Counted from the stretch's first letter, positions 8,206-17,719 are shown. The stretch is DNA of 64,000 bases from UBA7692 sp964650845 (GCA_964650845.1 CAZYXR010000003.1:14475-78474); one strand, 5' to 3'. Notes: generated by a model from the sequence alone, not told the origin. Numbers and translations are program-made.

Positions 8206-9212
8206 AGTCCTTTCAGCTTAAGTTTTTGTTTGATACAAAATTTAAAATTTTGCTGAATAGAGTTACTGAATACCGAATGATAAAAGAAATTGATCTCTTT
8301 GCCCATTTTCCAACAATTCAATTCTAAATAGTCGGTTACTTTTTTACGAAAATAGTTGAACAATAATTCTTCGTCCAACAGTTGATTGCTCTTGTTTTGT
8401 ACAACTATTTCTTCCAATAAAGGCATCAAGGATTTAAAGTGCTGCGGATGACCAATTGCGCCTGTATCAATAAATTTTTCGTAGATTTCAAACGTTGCTG
8501 CACTTGGATTTATGCCTAAACTCAGCAATTGAAGTTTGCGGATTTCGGAGGTTTGTTGCAGTTGAAAGTCCTTATGAACCTCAGAAATATTACTATTGTG
8601 AAGTCTGTACTTCAATAATATTTCGGGATAAATGTCTATTTGAGTATGTGTGGCAAGTTTTATCCAAAATGCGTAATCTTCTGCATGTAGAAAATCATCA
8701 TAGTAAAGAGCGCTCTTCCGCAGCACTTCACTTCTAAGCATTACCGTAGGATGATGCAGGTAATTGTGAAAGAAGAGTTCAAATCTGATATTGGCAACTC
8801 CTTTCTTAAATAAAATGTCATAATTTTTGTCTAACCCAGAAGTTGTTACCCAAGTTCCTAAAACTCCTATACTATGGTTGAACTCCATAAACGCAACTTG
8901 CTTTTCTAAACGCTCGGGCAAAGAAATATCATCGGCATCCATTCGGGCTATGTATTTGCCCTTTGCTAAATCTAAGCCTTTGTTCAGCGTGGCAATCAAC
9001 CGTAGGTTGGTTTCGTTTTTTACATACTTAATCCTTTCATCGTTGTACGATAAAATTATCTCCTCCGTATGGTCGGTAGAGCCATCGTTGATTATCAAAA
9101 ATTCAAAATCGGTGAACGTTTGATTAAGGATGCTTTCAATGGCTTCGCGCAAATATTTTTCGCCATTGTAAACTGGCATCAAAACGGTAACTAAAGGAAC
9201 AGCGTGCGGCAT
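8196..9212 (-). CDS. Glycosyltransferase family 2 (copy B of a duplicated N-half)
   Basis: Inverting GT-A transferase of 338 residues. The N-terminal catalytic core (VLMPVYNGEKYLREA at 10-24, INDGSTD, MDADD near 95) nearly repeats that of the GT2 at 6278-7261, both in protein and in DNA. The C-terminal half (HAEDYAFW onward, ending in a lysine-rich tail) is distinct. Translation ends with a 10-base overlap into the next GT2 gene. It probably uses the same or a similar nucleotide sugar as its paralogue on a different acceptor; that is inference from which half is conserved. Confidence 0.93.
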   Translation of the reverse strand: MPHAVPLVTVLMPVYNGEKYLREAIESILNQTFTDFEFLIINDGSTDHTEEIILSYNDERIKYVKNETNLRLIATLNKGLDLAKGKYIARMDADDISLPERLEKQVAFMEFNHSIGVLGTWVTTSGLDKNYDILFKKGVANIRFELFFHNYLHHPTVMLRSEVLRKSALYYDDFLHAEDYAFWIKLATHTQIDIYPEILLKYRLHNSNISEVHKDFQLQQTSEIRKLQLLSLGINPSAATFEIYEKFIDTGAIGHPQHFKSLMPLLEEIVVQNKSNQLLDEELLFNYFRKKVTDYLELNCWKMGKEINFFYHSVFSNSIQQNFKFCIKQKLKLKGLWN

Positions 9213-9215
9213 TCT

Positions 9216-10121
9216 TCAGCGTTTAATCACATCGCCATAACGACCCTGTACATACTCCTTTAGTGCCGGACGCCAATCTTGCATCAGGTTTAAATTTCTA
9301 AGTTCCAATTTTTTATTTACGAGCCTTTCTGATGCGGGTCGTTCGGCAAAATATTCTTTACTGAAATACGAGGAATCTACCTCGGTGATTTTAATTTCTG
9401 CTTCTAATTGCAACACTTTTAGCAATTCGTGCGCTACCTCAATACGGCTGGTTTGTCCACCACATACCATATTGTACAGGCCCCAATATTCTTTATCCAA
9501 TAATGCCTGCACATTTTTGGCAAAGTCAATTGTATAAGTTGGAGTGCCATCTTTATCGTTAACAATAAAGAGTTCTTTTTTCCCTGCTTTTATTTGCTTA
9601 ATAAGTTTTTGAATAAACTTTTTATCCTTCTTTTCTCCACCACCCATCATCCAGCCTGCGCGGCAAACCAAAAAACGTTTGGCGTTTTCAACCACATATC
9701 GCTCGCCCATATATTTTGACCTTGCATAAACACCAAGTGGATTGGGCAAATCCCAATCATCATACAACTCTTTATTTCCGTCAAAAATTCCGGCAGTAGA
9801 AATATACAATAACGGAATATCTAATGCATTGGCAATGTAAACTGCGTTTTCTACTGCCAGTGTGTTGGTTAAGTATGTGTCATCAGCATTCTGCTCGCAA
9901 TATTCCAAATCGGTGTAGGCTCCAAGATGAAAAAGATAGTCGGGTTTGAAGGCAAATACATCTTCGCGGTACTTTTCGCAATCGCGAAAATCTAAAAAAG
10001 ACAGCCACGAGTCGTTTACGTCTTTGTCGGTGCATTTCAATTCGTAATTGTCTTTAAATACCGCGTGAAATGCTTCGCCTAACATTCCTCCTGCTCCTGC
10101 TAAGTATATCTTCTTTTTCAT
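9216..10121 (-). CDS. RmlD-like NAD(P)-dependent sugar reductase/epimerase
   Basis: Short-chain dehydrogenase/reductase of the extended, RmlD-like type, 301 residues. The Rossmann motif is modified (GAGGMLG at about 8-14). The family pattern LFHLGAYTDLEYCEQ follows, then STAGIFDG and the catalytic YxxxK as YARSKYMGE. It resembles dTDP-4-dehydrorhamnose reductases but is clearly different from the rfbD-like product at 44194-45051. It probably makes or modifies a nucleotide sugar used by the surrounding glycosyltransferases. The exact substrate cannot be assigned. It sits 3 bases from the downstream GT2 gene. Confidence 0.85.
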   Translation of the reverse strand: MKKKIYLAGAGGMLGEAFHAVFKDNYELKCTDKDVNDSWLSFLDFRDCEKYREDVFAFKPDYLFHLGAYTDLEYCEQNADDTYLTNTLAVENAVYIANALDIPLLYISTAGIFDGNKELYDDWDLPNPLGVYARSKYMGERYVVENAKRFLVCRAGWMMGGGEKKDKKFIQKLIKQIKAGKKELFIVNDKDGTPTYTIDFAKNVQALLDKEYWGLYNMVCGGQTSRIEVAHELLKVLQLEAEIKITEVDSSYFSKEYFAERPASERLVNKKLELRNLNLMQDWRPALKEYVQGRYGDVIKR

Positions 10122-10154
10122 GTGTTGTTTTGTTTTTATTGTTTGATGGACGGC

Positions 10155-11171
10155 TTATGCCACCTGTTTTGTTGAATCTAAATATCTATCGAGCGAATCT
10201 AAAATTTCGGACGACTCTTTGACCTCAAATTTTCTGGCAAAAATAGCTGGCGAGTTAATGAGTTCACCAAAATCATTCTGTTTAAAAATAACAGGGTGAG
10301 TTAAATCCTCGGGATTCCATATTATTTTCCGCAGGTTGTTATCAGCAACTGCATCTTTGAAACTTGAGTTCATGGCATGAGTTTGAAAATACATCTCATC
10401 GGGAATAAGTGTGTATCTATAAAAGTTGTTGAACTTTTTGTCTTTCTTATTAGTAGCAAGAATATGTTCTGAAAACTGCCGTGTTATTGTCCACCACGTA
10501 GAGCCGCCATACAATTCAAAGTTTGGCAAGGCTCTTTTATTGGGTAATATTCTGCTGTAGAAAAGTAGCAGCAACTCTCTTTTAAAACTCCCCTTTTTTC
10601 GATACTCGGCTGCATGGTGTAGAAATATCTTTACGGTACTCCATAAGTTGTGGTCAATCAACCTACGTGTTTCTATTTCCGGAATGGGATTTACCTTGCC
10701 GCAAAACTTGATGTTAAACCTATCAATTCTGTATAACTGCCTGCTTGCGCCCCACGGATGTTTATCAAAATATGGCGACTTTTTATCGGGAAAAAGAGGC
10801 CAGCAAGAAAGAAACTCCTTTCCTTTATTTTCAATAAAAAACTGTTTTATTTCTTCATTGGTTCTTAGCGGATAGTCTTGACCGCTAATAAGGCTTACAT
10901 AGTCATAATCAATATTGTTTTCGTAAAGAAAAGCTAAGGCATTTAGCGTACCTTTTACCAGCCCGAAGTAAAAATGAATTCCCTGTTCTCGTTTACAGAA
11001 ATACACATCCGAATGTCCGTTTTGAAGCGTTTTAAGCTCTTCGATATAACTATCGTGTGTATTCTTGCATACATGCACAACAAAAGAACTGCCCTCGGTT
11101 CTAAGACGGTTTATTAAACGGCTTACTTGTTTCACATCTTTGTAAGCTAAAATGATGTAGGCCAACTTCAT
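10155..11171 (-). CDS. Core-2/I-branching-type glycosyltransferase (GT14-like)
   Basis: A 338-residue protein resembling bacterial members of the core-2/I-branching beta-1,6-N-acetylglucosaminyltransferase family (GT14). Recognisable features are the N-terminal LAYIILAYKDVKQVSRLINRL, the mid-protein YVSLISGQDYPLR, and GGSTWWTITRQF followed by PDEMYFQT, where the family has its acidic base region. Family enzymes are inverting, metal-independent GT-A-like transferases. Here it probably adds a GlcNAc- or xylose-type branch to the exported glycan; the donor is not readable. The start overlaps the wzt stop by 4 bases. Confidence 0.85.
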   Translation of the reverse strand: MKLAYIILAYKDVKQVSRLINRLRTEGSSFVVHVCKNTHDSYIEELKTLQNGHSDVYFCKREQGIHFYFGLVKGTLNALAFLYENNIDYDYVSLISGQDYPLRTNEEIKQFFIENKGKEFLSCWPLFPDKKSPYFDKHPWGASRQLYRIDRFNIKFCGKVNPIPEIETRRLIDHNLWSTVKIFLHHAAEYRKKGSFKRELLLLFYSRILPNKRALPNFELYGGSTWWTITRQFSEHILATNKKDKKFNNFYRYTLIPDEMYFQTHAMNSSFKDAVADNNLRKIIWNPEDLTHPVIFKQNDFGELINSPAIFARKFEVKESSEILDSLDRYLDSTKQVA

Positions 11172-12463
11172 AAATTACGCTCAGATTTTTTATTGCTTAC
11201 CGTCTGCACTACTTCGGCTCTTGTATCAATGTATCCAGAAATAGAAGACCCGAGCGTAAACCCAAAGTGCGTTCCATTTACATCAATATCCAACACTTCG
11301 AATGATGCACCGAATTCAATGTGATCGAGGGTGCGGTTAAGAGAGCGAACTCCTAAGTTTATAAAATATTTACCGGGCACAAATTTAGGCTCGGTAAGTG
11401 CTATTTCTAATTCTACTTCATCGGAGTTTTGAAATGTAAAAGAGCAATCGGACTCGTAAGTGCAAATGCGCAAACCGCTTGAATCATTGATGCCAAAACC
11501 AAATTCTATTTCGCTGATGTTTTTATTGACACGGGTTGCAGAGAACTTAATCTTCACATTATCGCGCCAATAAGCCTGATCGGTACAAGCCAATGTTTCT
11601 ATACGCACCTCCTGCCCGTAATGTTTTGCATCTCTGATGTATTCTCGAATTGGTTTACCGGCATTTAGCGCAATAGTATCATCGAAATACTTTTTAATCA
11701 TATCGTTTACACTGCCATTTTGTGCCAGTGTTCCGTTTTGCATATAAATTATTCGTGAGCAAAGCGATGACATTGCTTGCATATTATGGCTTACAAACAA
11801 CACTGTGCGGCCTTGTCCGCTCACATCTTTCATTTTACCTAAGCACTTTTTTTGAAACTCGGCATCGCCCACGGCAAGCACTTCGTCCACAATTAAAATT
11901 TCGGGTTCAAGGTGTGCCGCTACTGCAAAGGCCAAACGAACATACATGCCCGATGAATAGCGCTTTACAGGCGTGTCAATATACTTTTCAACTCCACTGA
12001 AACCAACAATTTCATCGAACTTCGATTTGATTTCAAACTTCGTCATTCCTAAAATTGCCCCATTCAAAAATATATTCTCACGCCCGGTCAATTCGGGATG
12101 AAAACCTGTGCCTACTTCCAGCAATGAAGCTATTCTACCTTTAACTTTAATATCGCCTTTTGTGGGCCCTGTAACTTTTGAAAGTATTTTTAGAAGGGTT
12201 GATTTTCCGGCTCCATTTTTACCAATAATACCAAGCACTTCGCCTTGCCTCACTTCAAAATTGATGTTTTGCAACGCCCACACATACTCCGAATCGTTTT
12301 TAACGGCACGATTGTTTTCGCCCGTAACCAGTTGATACGGATCGTCTTTACCACGCACTTTGTGCCACCAGCGGTTGATGTCGTGCGCAAGTGTGCCGGT
12401 ACTTACCAACCCCAGCCGGTATTGTTTATATAAATCTTCAACTTTTATTACTACATCACTCAT
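11168..12463 (-). CDS. wzt: Polysaccharide ABC transporter, ATP-binding protein (Wzt type)
   Basis: ATPase of the O-antigen/teichoic-acid type exporter, 431 residues. Walker A is GKNGAGKST (81-89), the signature is YSSGM (169-173), and Walker B is ILIVDE (189-194), followed by a His switch region (LFVSHN). After about residue 260 there is a C-terminal beta-rich extension of about 170 residues. In Wzt proteins of this length that extension is a carbohydrate-binding domain recognising the capped end of the glycan, so export here may depend on a terminal modification. It starts 5 bases after the permease gene. Confidence 0.95.
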   Translation of the reverse strand: MSDVVIKVEDLYKQYRLGLVSTGTLAHDINRWWHKVRGKDDPYQLVTGENNRAVKNDSEYVWALQNINFEVRQGEVLGIIGKNGAGKSTLLKILSKVTGPTKGDIKVKGRIASLLEVGTGFHPELTGRENIFLNGAILGMTKFEIKSKFDEIVGFSGVEKYIDTPVKRYSSGMYVRLAFAVAAHLEPEILIVDEVLAVGDAEFQKKCLGKMKDVSGQGRTVLFVSHNMQAMSSLCSRIIYMQNGTLAQNGSVNDMIKKYFDDTIALNAGKPIREYIRDAKHYGQEVRIETLACTDQAYWRDNVKIKFSATRVNKNISEIEFGFGINDSSGLRICTYESDCSFTFQNSDEVELEIALTEPKFVPGKYFINLGVRSLNRTLDHIEFGASFEVLDIDVNGTHFGFTLGSSISGYIDTRAEVVQTVSNKKSERNL

Positions 12464-12468
12464 AAATG

Positions 12469-13320
12469 CTACACAGTGTCCATGAAACTTTTTTCTACCT
12501 TATTAAACACAAGCACACCCATCCCAAGGGTTACAACACTAAAAACCGTGGTATATGCCAACCCCCAAACATCAAATTGCCCGATACTGAAAAACGAATA
12601 GCGGAACGTTTCGATAATAGATGTAAGCGGATTGAACGATAACAACAAGCGCATTTTGCCGTGTGTGTAACTTAAAGGGTAAATAATTGGCGTGGCATAC
12701 ATCAACAACTGCACCCCAAACTGCAACAAGAAAGACAAATCGCGGTACTTGGTAGTAAGCGATGAAAAAATAATGCCCAAACCAAGCCCTAAAATTGCCA
12801 TCAAAAAAACGAGGTATGGCAAAATCAATATGGTTGCATTGATTTTTACTTCTACCCCTTCGGTAATTACTAAAAAACAAAGCACTACCAGAAACAGCAT
12901 TGTTTGAATGCCGAGCTTGATAATGTTTGATATTATCACCGAAATGGGTGTAGTAAGGCGCGGAAAATACACCTTGCCGAAAATACTTGCGTTGCCAACA
13001 AAGGTGTTGGATGTTTTAATAAAACAATCGGAAAAATAAGTCCACAGCGTGATTCCGGAAAGATAAAACAGAACCGGGTGAACACCATCGGTAGGTATGT
13101 TTGCAATTTTATTAAATACAAAAAAGAAGGTGAGTGTAGTAAACAGCGGCTGAATAAAAAGCCACAATGGCCCCAAAATAGTTTGCTTGTAAATGGAAAC
13201 AAAATCGCGCTTTACAAAAAGTGCTATCAAATCGCGGTATCGCCAAAGCTCACTCAATCTTACATCAAACAACCCCCGCTGAGGTGAAATAATTTCTGTC
13301 CAAACCTGCTTATCGCTCAC
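12469..13320 (-). CDS. wzm: Polysaccharide ABC transporter, permease (Wzm type)
   Basis: ABC-2 family permease of 283 residues that would form the membrane channel with the Wzt ATPase. The N-terminus has the conserved amphipathic start (WRYRDLIALFVKRDFVSIYKQTILGPLWLF), followed by about six hydrophobic segments and the conserved PIIYPLSY motif near residue 215. It moves lipid-linked polysaccharide from the cytoplasmic to the periplasmic face of the inner membrane. It lies directly upstream of wzt (5 bases) and 39 bases downstream of the DUF5989 microprotein gene. Confidence 0.95.
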   Translation of the reverse strand: MSDKQVWTEIISPQRGLFDVRLSELWRYRDLIALFVKRDFVSIYKQTILGPLWLFIQPLFTTLTFFFVFNKIANIPTDGVHPVLFYLSGITLWTYFSDCFIKTSNTFVGNASIFGKVYFPRLTTPISVIISNIIKLGIQTMLFLVVLCFLVITEGVEVKINATILILPYLVFLMAILGLGLGIIFSSLTTKYRDLSFLLQFGVQLLMYATPIIYPLSYTHGKMRLLLSFNPLTSIIETFRYSFFSIGQFDVWGLAYTTVFSVVTLGMGVLVFNKVEKSFMDTV

Positions 13321-13359
13321 TGCCTTTATGTAATAGCTTTTGTTATAAAAATTACGCGG

Positions 13360-13509
13360 TTAAAATAATGTGTAAACAAAAGGAGCCGCAGCGCTGCCGC
13401 CACCAATAACCACCAAAACACCTACCAATAACAGCACAATAACTATGGGTAATAACCACCATTTTTTGCGCTCCATCATAAACGTGAATAAGTCTTTTAA
13501 CGATTCCAT
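13360..13509 (-). CDS. DUF5989-type membrane microprotein
   Basis: A 49-residue protein. Residues 1-15 are MESLKDLFTFMMERK, then KWWLLP leads into one hydrophobic helix (about 19-35), then a GGGSAAAPFVYTLF tail. The order ERKKWWLLP, helix, G-S-A-x-A-P-F-x-Y-T-L-F is the hallmark I recognise from DUF5989. It probably sits in the inner membrane with a short periplasmic tail. Such genes are usually next to SxtJ-like and carbamoyltransferase genes; here it heads the wzm-wzt operon, and an SxtJ-like gene is 26 kb away. The function is unknown. Confidence 0.85.
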   Translation of the reverse strand: MESLKDLFTFMMERKKWWLLPIVIVLLLVGVLVVIGGGSAAAPFVYTLF

Positions 13510-13618
13510 ATTATACTTTCAATTGGCTGTGTGCTTTACATTTTGCAGTGCGAATGTAACACTTTGATTTTAGCCCATTCTGCATTTTTTGTTTGCTAAC
13601 AACAAAAAACTAATAATG

Positions 13619-14596
13619 CTAATCTTTTTGCTTTGACCAATGCTTATACCAATCAACAAAATTTTTCAAGCCTTCTTCAATATCTATGGTTGGCATAAAA
13701 CCAACATCCTCAGTTATTTTGGCAATTTCAGCATAGGTTTTTAATACATCGCCTTGCTGCATGGGCAAATAGTTTTTGATGGCCTTTTTGCCAATCAAAT
13801 TTTCTAATGTTTCTATAAAGTAACCAAGTTTAACGGGGCGGTGATTGCCTATATTGTAAATACGGTTGCCATCAACCTCGCTTTTCATCAACATTATTTT
13901 ATTTATTCCACTTACTACATCATCAATGTATGTAAAGTCGCGCTCCATTTCACCATTGTTATAAATATCAATTGGCGCACCTTCAAATATGGCTTTGGTG
14001 AATTTAAAGTAAGCCATATCGGGCCGCCCCCACGGGCCATAAACCGAAAAAAAGCGCAACCCCGTAACCGGAATTTTGTACAAATGACAGTAGGTAAAAG
14101 CCATCAACTCATTAGCTCGCTTGGTGGCTGCATACAAACTAATGGGTTGCTCTACGGTATCCGTTTCACAAAATGGAACTTTTGTATTTGCGCCATACAC
14201 CGAACTGGACGAAGCATAAATGAGATGTTTCACATTGTAATTTCTGCAAGCCTCCAAAATATTTACAAAACCGGTGAGGTTGCTATCGGCATAACTCAAT
14301 GGATTGGTAATAGAAAAACGCACTCCGGCTTGAGCTGCAAGATGAATAACATAATGCGGCTGGAAGGTTTTGAAAAGATGTGCTAAAGTTGGATAATCTG
14401 CTACATCTGCTTTTTCAAAATCGATATTCTTATACGCTTCTAATTGCTCTAAGCGCGCGCGTTTTAAATCTGCATCATAATAGTCATTCAGGTTATCAAT
14501 ACCTACAACTGCAAAACCTTGTTCTGCCAAGTGCTTTGCGCAATGAAAACCTATAAATCCTGCTACACCGGTAATAATAACTTTGGTTGTACTCAT
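13619..14596 (-). CDS. UDP-glucuronate 4-epimerase-like NAD-dependent epimerase
   Basis: Extended SDR epimerase, 325 residues from the ATG at 14596 (MSTTKVIITGVAGFIG). Longer in-frame starts exist, but the Rossmann motif GVAGFIG must lie near the N-terminus. Other motifs are IDNLNDYYDADLKRARL (typical of UDP-glucuronate epimerases), HLAAQAGVRFS, YASSSSVYG, catalytic YAATKRANE and RFFSVYGPWGRPDMA. The likely reaction is interconversion of UDP-glucuronate and UDP-galacturonate to supply the nearby glycosyltransferases. It is transcribed separately from the DUF5989-wzm operon, with about 110 bases between. UDP-glucose 4-epimerase activity is the main alternative. Confidence 0.9.
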   Translation of the reverse strand: MSTTKVIITGVAGFIGFHCAKHLAEQGFAVVGIDNLNDYYDADLKRARLEQLEAYKNIDFEKADVADYPTLAHLFKTFQPHYVIHLAAQAGVRFSITNPLSYADSNLTGFVNILEACRNYNVKHLIYASSSSVYGANTKVPFCETDTVEQPISLYAATKRANELMAFTYCHLYKIPVTGLRFFSVYGPWGRPDMAYFKFTKAIFEGAPIDIYNNGEMERDFTYIDDVVSGINKIMLMKSEVDGNRIYNIGNHRPVKLGYFIETLENLIGKKAIKNYLPMQQGDVLKTYAEIAKITEDVGFMPTIDIEEGLKNFVDWYKHWSKQKD

Positions 14597-14747
14597 TTTT
14601 TGCAAACCTAAATTATTTCGCTCATCTCCGTATGAATACAAACCACATGGGCAAATTGGGATTTGAAAACACAAAGACAAAATAGCCTGACCCAACCAAC
14701 CAATTTGAACTTTTTACCGTTTTCAATAAACAGATTGATATTTTCGC

Positions 14748-17681
14748 GTGATATTGAAGCAGCTATTCTCCTTTCTCTTATTGCTTTCATCAGTTTTTAC
14801 CATGCGTGCATCGCACATTGTGGGGGGCGAATTGTATTACGATTTTCTTGGTGGCAATCAATATCGCATCACACTTAAGCTTTTTCGCGATTGCAATTGT
14901 TTTAATTGTGCTGCTTTTGCCGCTACCGAATATGTTACCATCACCAATTCGGGCGGCTCTATTATCACCCAACTGGGTTTGCCTTTTCCGGGTTCCAACC
15001 AGCTTTCATCGGTGGTAAATAACCCTTGCTTGGTTACTACCGATGTGTGCGTAGAAGAAGCTGTTTATACAGGAACAGTAAACTTGCCTCCTATTGGTGG
15101 TGGATACAATTTGATGTATCAAAGGTGTTGCCGCAACATTACCAACAACTTGATTGGCGACCAGGGTGCTACCTTTGCTGCGCATATTCCGGGTACCGAT
15201 GTGGTGGCAAACAGCGCGAACAGCTCGCCACGGTTCGATAACTTTCCTCCAATATTTATTTGCAACAATGCCCCTTTGATTTTTGACCATTCTGCTACCG
15301 ACCCCGATGGCAATGTATTGCGCTATTCATTATCGGCACCTTTTGATGGAGCCGACCCCAACTGCCCCGACCCAAGCCCAAATTCACAAACTGGCGGTGT
15401 GTGCCCCACAATTCCGGGAGCTTACAATGCTGTGATTTATCAAAATAGTTTCAGCCCCATAAACCCTTTGAACGACCCGCCCAATAGCGGTGTAATGCGC
15501 ATTGATTCTGTTACCGGCATTCTTACTTGCACGCCCAACACACAAGGCCAGTTTATTGTAGGTGTGCAGGTTGATGAATACAACAACGGGGTGCTAATTG
15601 GCTCTACCACGCGCGATTTTCAGTTTAATGTTGTGCAATGCAACATTCCAATCGCTGCAATTCCTTCAAATTCTATTGATCCTACTACAGGAATCGGTGT
15701 TTATACCGTTGAATGTGCCGATAGTTCAATTACTTTTAATGCAAGTATTTTCAACCCTCCGCCTACCACAACGCCACTCACTGTGCATTGGGATTTTGGC
15801 ATTCCAAATAGAACAGACGATACTTCTAATCTTACAAATCCATCTTTTGTTTACCCCGACACGGGTACATTTCTTGTTACATTGATTGTAAGTAAAGAAA
15901 TTAACGGGCAAGGTTGCTACGATACTGCCGAAGCAATTGTGAAGGTATATCCTGTGTTTTTTCCGGGTTTTGAATTTGTATCCAGTATCAATTCTGCTTG
16001 TTTAGATGTGAGCTTAAATTTAGAAGACAAAACAGTTTCAACCTCGGGAAGTGTTACCAGTTGGTTTTGGAACTTTGGCGATGGCACAAACAGCACCCAA
16101 CCCAACCCAACAAAACAATATAGCTCTCCGGGTACTTTCCCAATTACACTTACCGTTGCAAACGCAAGAGGTTGCTCGGGTACTTTTCGCGACACAGCAA
16201 TCATTCATCCAAAACCAAATGCCGATTTTGATGCTCCCGCAGTTTGCGAAAACCAACCGTCATTATTCAATGATGCCTCTACCATTTCGCCCGGTGGCAT
16301 TACCACTTACGATTGGGATTTTGACGGTATAGGAACGTCATCTGTGCGCTCGCCATTATTTTCGTTTCCAAGCACCGGAAGCAAACTTGTGCGCTTGATA
16401 GTAGTAAGCGATAAAGGGTGTAGTGATACGCTTTTTAAAGCAGTAATGGTAAATCCATTCCCTACAATTGCTGCTTCGCCAAAAATTAGCTCCCGTTGCC
16501 CTTTTCAACAAGTTCAATTAGATGCGCAAGGCGGTGTAAGCTATGTGTGGTTTCCATCTACCGGATTAGACAACCCAACTTCGGCCACACCAATTGCAAC
16601 CACCGACACATCTTCCATAATGTATGTGGTGCAAGGTACCGATGCTAATGGTTGTTCTAACAAAGATTCGGTACAAATAAACGTGTATGGATTTCCGGCA
16701 ATAAATGCGGGTGTAGATACATCGGTATGTTTGAGTGCCGGAAGCTTTCGCGATAGCGTAATGCTGGTAGCAACCGGTGGTGTAACGTATGTGTGGTCGC
16801 CCACCACGGGGCTTTCAGATGCAACGGTGTTTAACCCGGTATCGCGCCCTCTACAAAACACCACTTATTACGTTACCGGAACCGATGCCAATGGTTGTGT
16901 AAATGTAGATTCGGTGAATGTGTATTTTCTCGATCCGAGTTTGAACCTGATTTTAGAAAACGAAAAGCCTATTTGCGAAGGTCAAGATGGTTCTGCTACG
17001 GTGGCGGATCAAGGCTCTTCATCTTATTTGTGGTCGCCTGCTACTTACGTTTCAAACCCAACTATTTTTAACCCAATTTTTTCGCCTCCGGCAACTATAC
17101 AATATGTTTTGCGGGTTAATAATTATTGCTACACCAAAACTGATACCGTAAATATTGTTGTGTTGGATTTGCCGCTTGTTGATGCCGGAAACGACACCAG
17201 TATTTACCGCGATAGCGAAGTGCTATTGAATGGCTCAACAAATGGTTTAGATTACTACTGGTTTCCTGGAACGGTAGTAAAATCGCCCTTTGAACTTTCA
17301 ACAACTGCTACGCCCGAAAATTCGCAATGGTACTATTTGTATGCATTGAATGCTGCCGGTTGCGTGTCGGTAGATTCAGTTTATATTACAGTATTGCCGC
17401 TCACTAAGCTATTGTTGCCCACAGGTTTTTCGCCAAATGGCGATGGTGTAAATGATGTGTTTCGCATAGCGCGCAACATGAATATTGGCACATTAAAAAC
17501 ATTTAGCGTTTACAACCGTTGGGGGCAGTTGGTGTTTCAAACCAACGATGTTTCGCAAGGTTGGGATGGCACTTACAAAGGGAAGTTACAGCCCATGGGC
17601 ACTTATGTTTGGTACATAAAAGCATTGAACAAAGACAACGATGAAATTAATGAAAGTGGAAATATCACTTTGTTGCATTAA
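14748..17681 (+). CDS. Large secreted PKD-repeat protein with gliding/T9SS C-terminal domain
   Basis: A 977-residue secreted protein starting at GTG. Residues 1-21 form a signal peptide. A conserved N-terminal region (SHIVGGELYYDF) is of a type common in large Bacteroidota surface proteins. PKD-type domains centre near 345, 440 and 521 (HWDFG, WNFGDG, DWDFDG). Four related modules of about 80 residues begin near 598, 680, 759 and 835 with Y-x-W-x-P and a downstream ATG-x-P or G-x-D pattern. The last 90 residues (FSPNGDGVNDVF, YNRWGQLVF, WDGTYKG) match the type B gliding-motility-associated sorting domain. It should be exported by T9SS to the cell surface; the ligand is unknown. Confidence 0.92.
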   Translation: MILKQLFSFLLLLSSVFTMRASHIVGGELYYDFLGGNQYRITLKLFRDCNCFNCAAFAATEYVTITNSGGSIITQLGLPFPGSNQLSSVVNNPCLVTTDVCVEEAVYTGTVNLPPIGGGYNLMYQRCCRNITNNLIGDQGATFAAHIPGTDVVANSANSSPRFDNFPPIFICNNAPLIFDHSATDPDGNVLRYSLSAPFDGADPNCPDPSPNSQTGGVCPTIPGAYNAVIYQNSFSPINPLNDPPNSGVMRIDSVTGILTCTPNTQGQFIVGVQVDEYNNGVLIGSTTRDFQFNVVQCNIPIAAIPSNSIDPTTGIGVYTVECADSSITFNASIFNPPPTTTPLTVHWDFGIPNRTDDTSNLTNPSFVYPDTGTFLVTLIVSKEINGQGCYDTAEAIVKVYPVFFPGFEFVSSINSACLDVSLNLEDKTVSTSGSVTSWFWNFGDGTNSTQPNPTKQYSSPGTFPITLTVANARGCSGTFRDTAIIHPKPNADFDAPAVCENQPSLFNDASTISPGGITTYDWDFDGIGTSSVRSPLFSFPSTGSKLVRLIVVSDKGCSDTLFKAVMVNPFPTIAASPKISSRCPFQQVQLDAQGGVSYVWFPSTGLDNPTSATPIATTDTSSIMYVVQGTDANGCSNKDSVQINVYGFPAINAGVDTSVCLSAGSFRDSVMLVATGGVTYVWSPTTGLSDATVFNPVSRPLQNTTYYVTGTDANGCVNVDSVNVYFLDPSLNLILENEKPICEGQDGSATVADQGSSSYLWSPATYVSNPTIFNPIFSPPATIQYVLRVNNYCYTKTDTVNIVVLDLPLVDAGNDTSIYRDSEVLLNGSTNGLDYYWFPGTVVKSPFELSTTATPENSQWYYLYALNAAGCVSVDSVYITVLPLTKLLLPTGFSPNGDGVNDVFRIARNMNIGTLKTFSVYNRWGQLVFQTNDVSQGWDGTYKGKLQPMGTYVWYIKALNKDNDEINESGNITLLH

Positions 17682-17719
17682 GTCTTATTATTCATTTTTG
17701 CATATCGCTAATAATATTT

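Noticed and set aside
3663..13509. Wzx/Wzy-dependent polysaccharide cluster
   Set aside because: No flippase or polymerase is found; the exporter is a Wzm/Wzt ABC pair.
13841..14386. A 181-codon open frame on the plus strand
   Set aside because: It is antisense to the UDP-glucuronate epimerase-like gene, which shows every SDR motif.
14597..14610. Promoter for the epimerase gene (TAGGTTTG on the minus strand)
   Set aside because: The -7 match is good, but the nearest upstream CAAA is about 28 bases away and the box is only 7 bases from the start codon.
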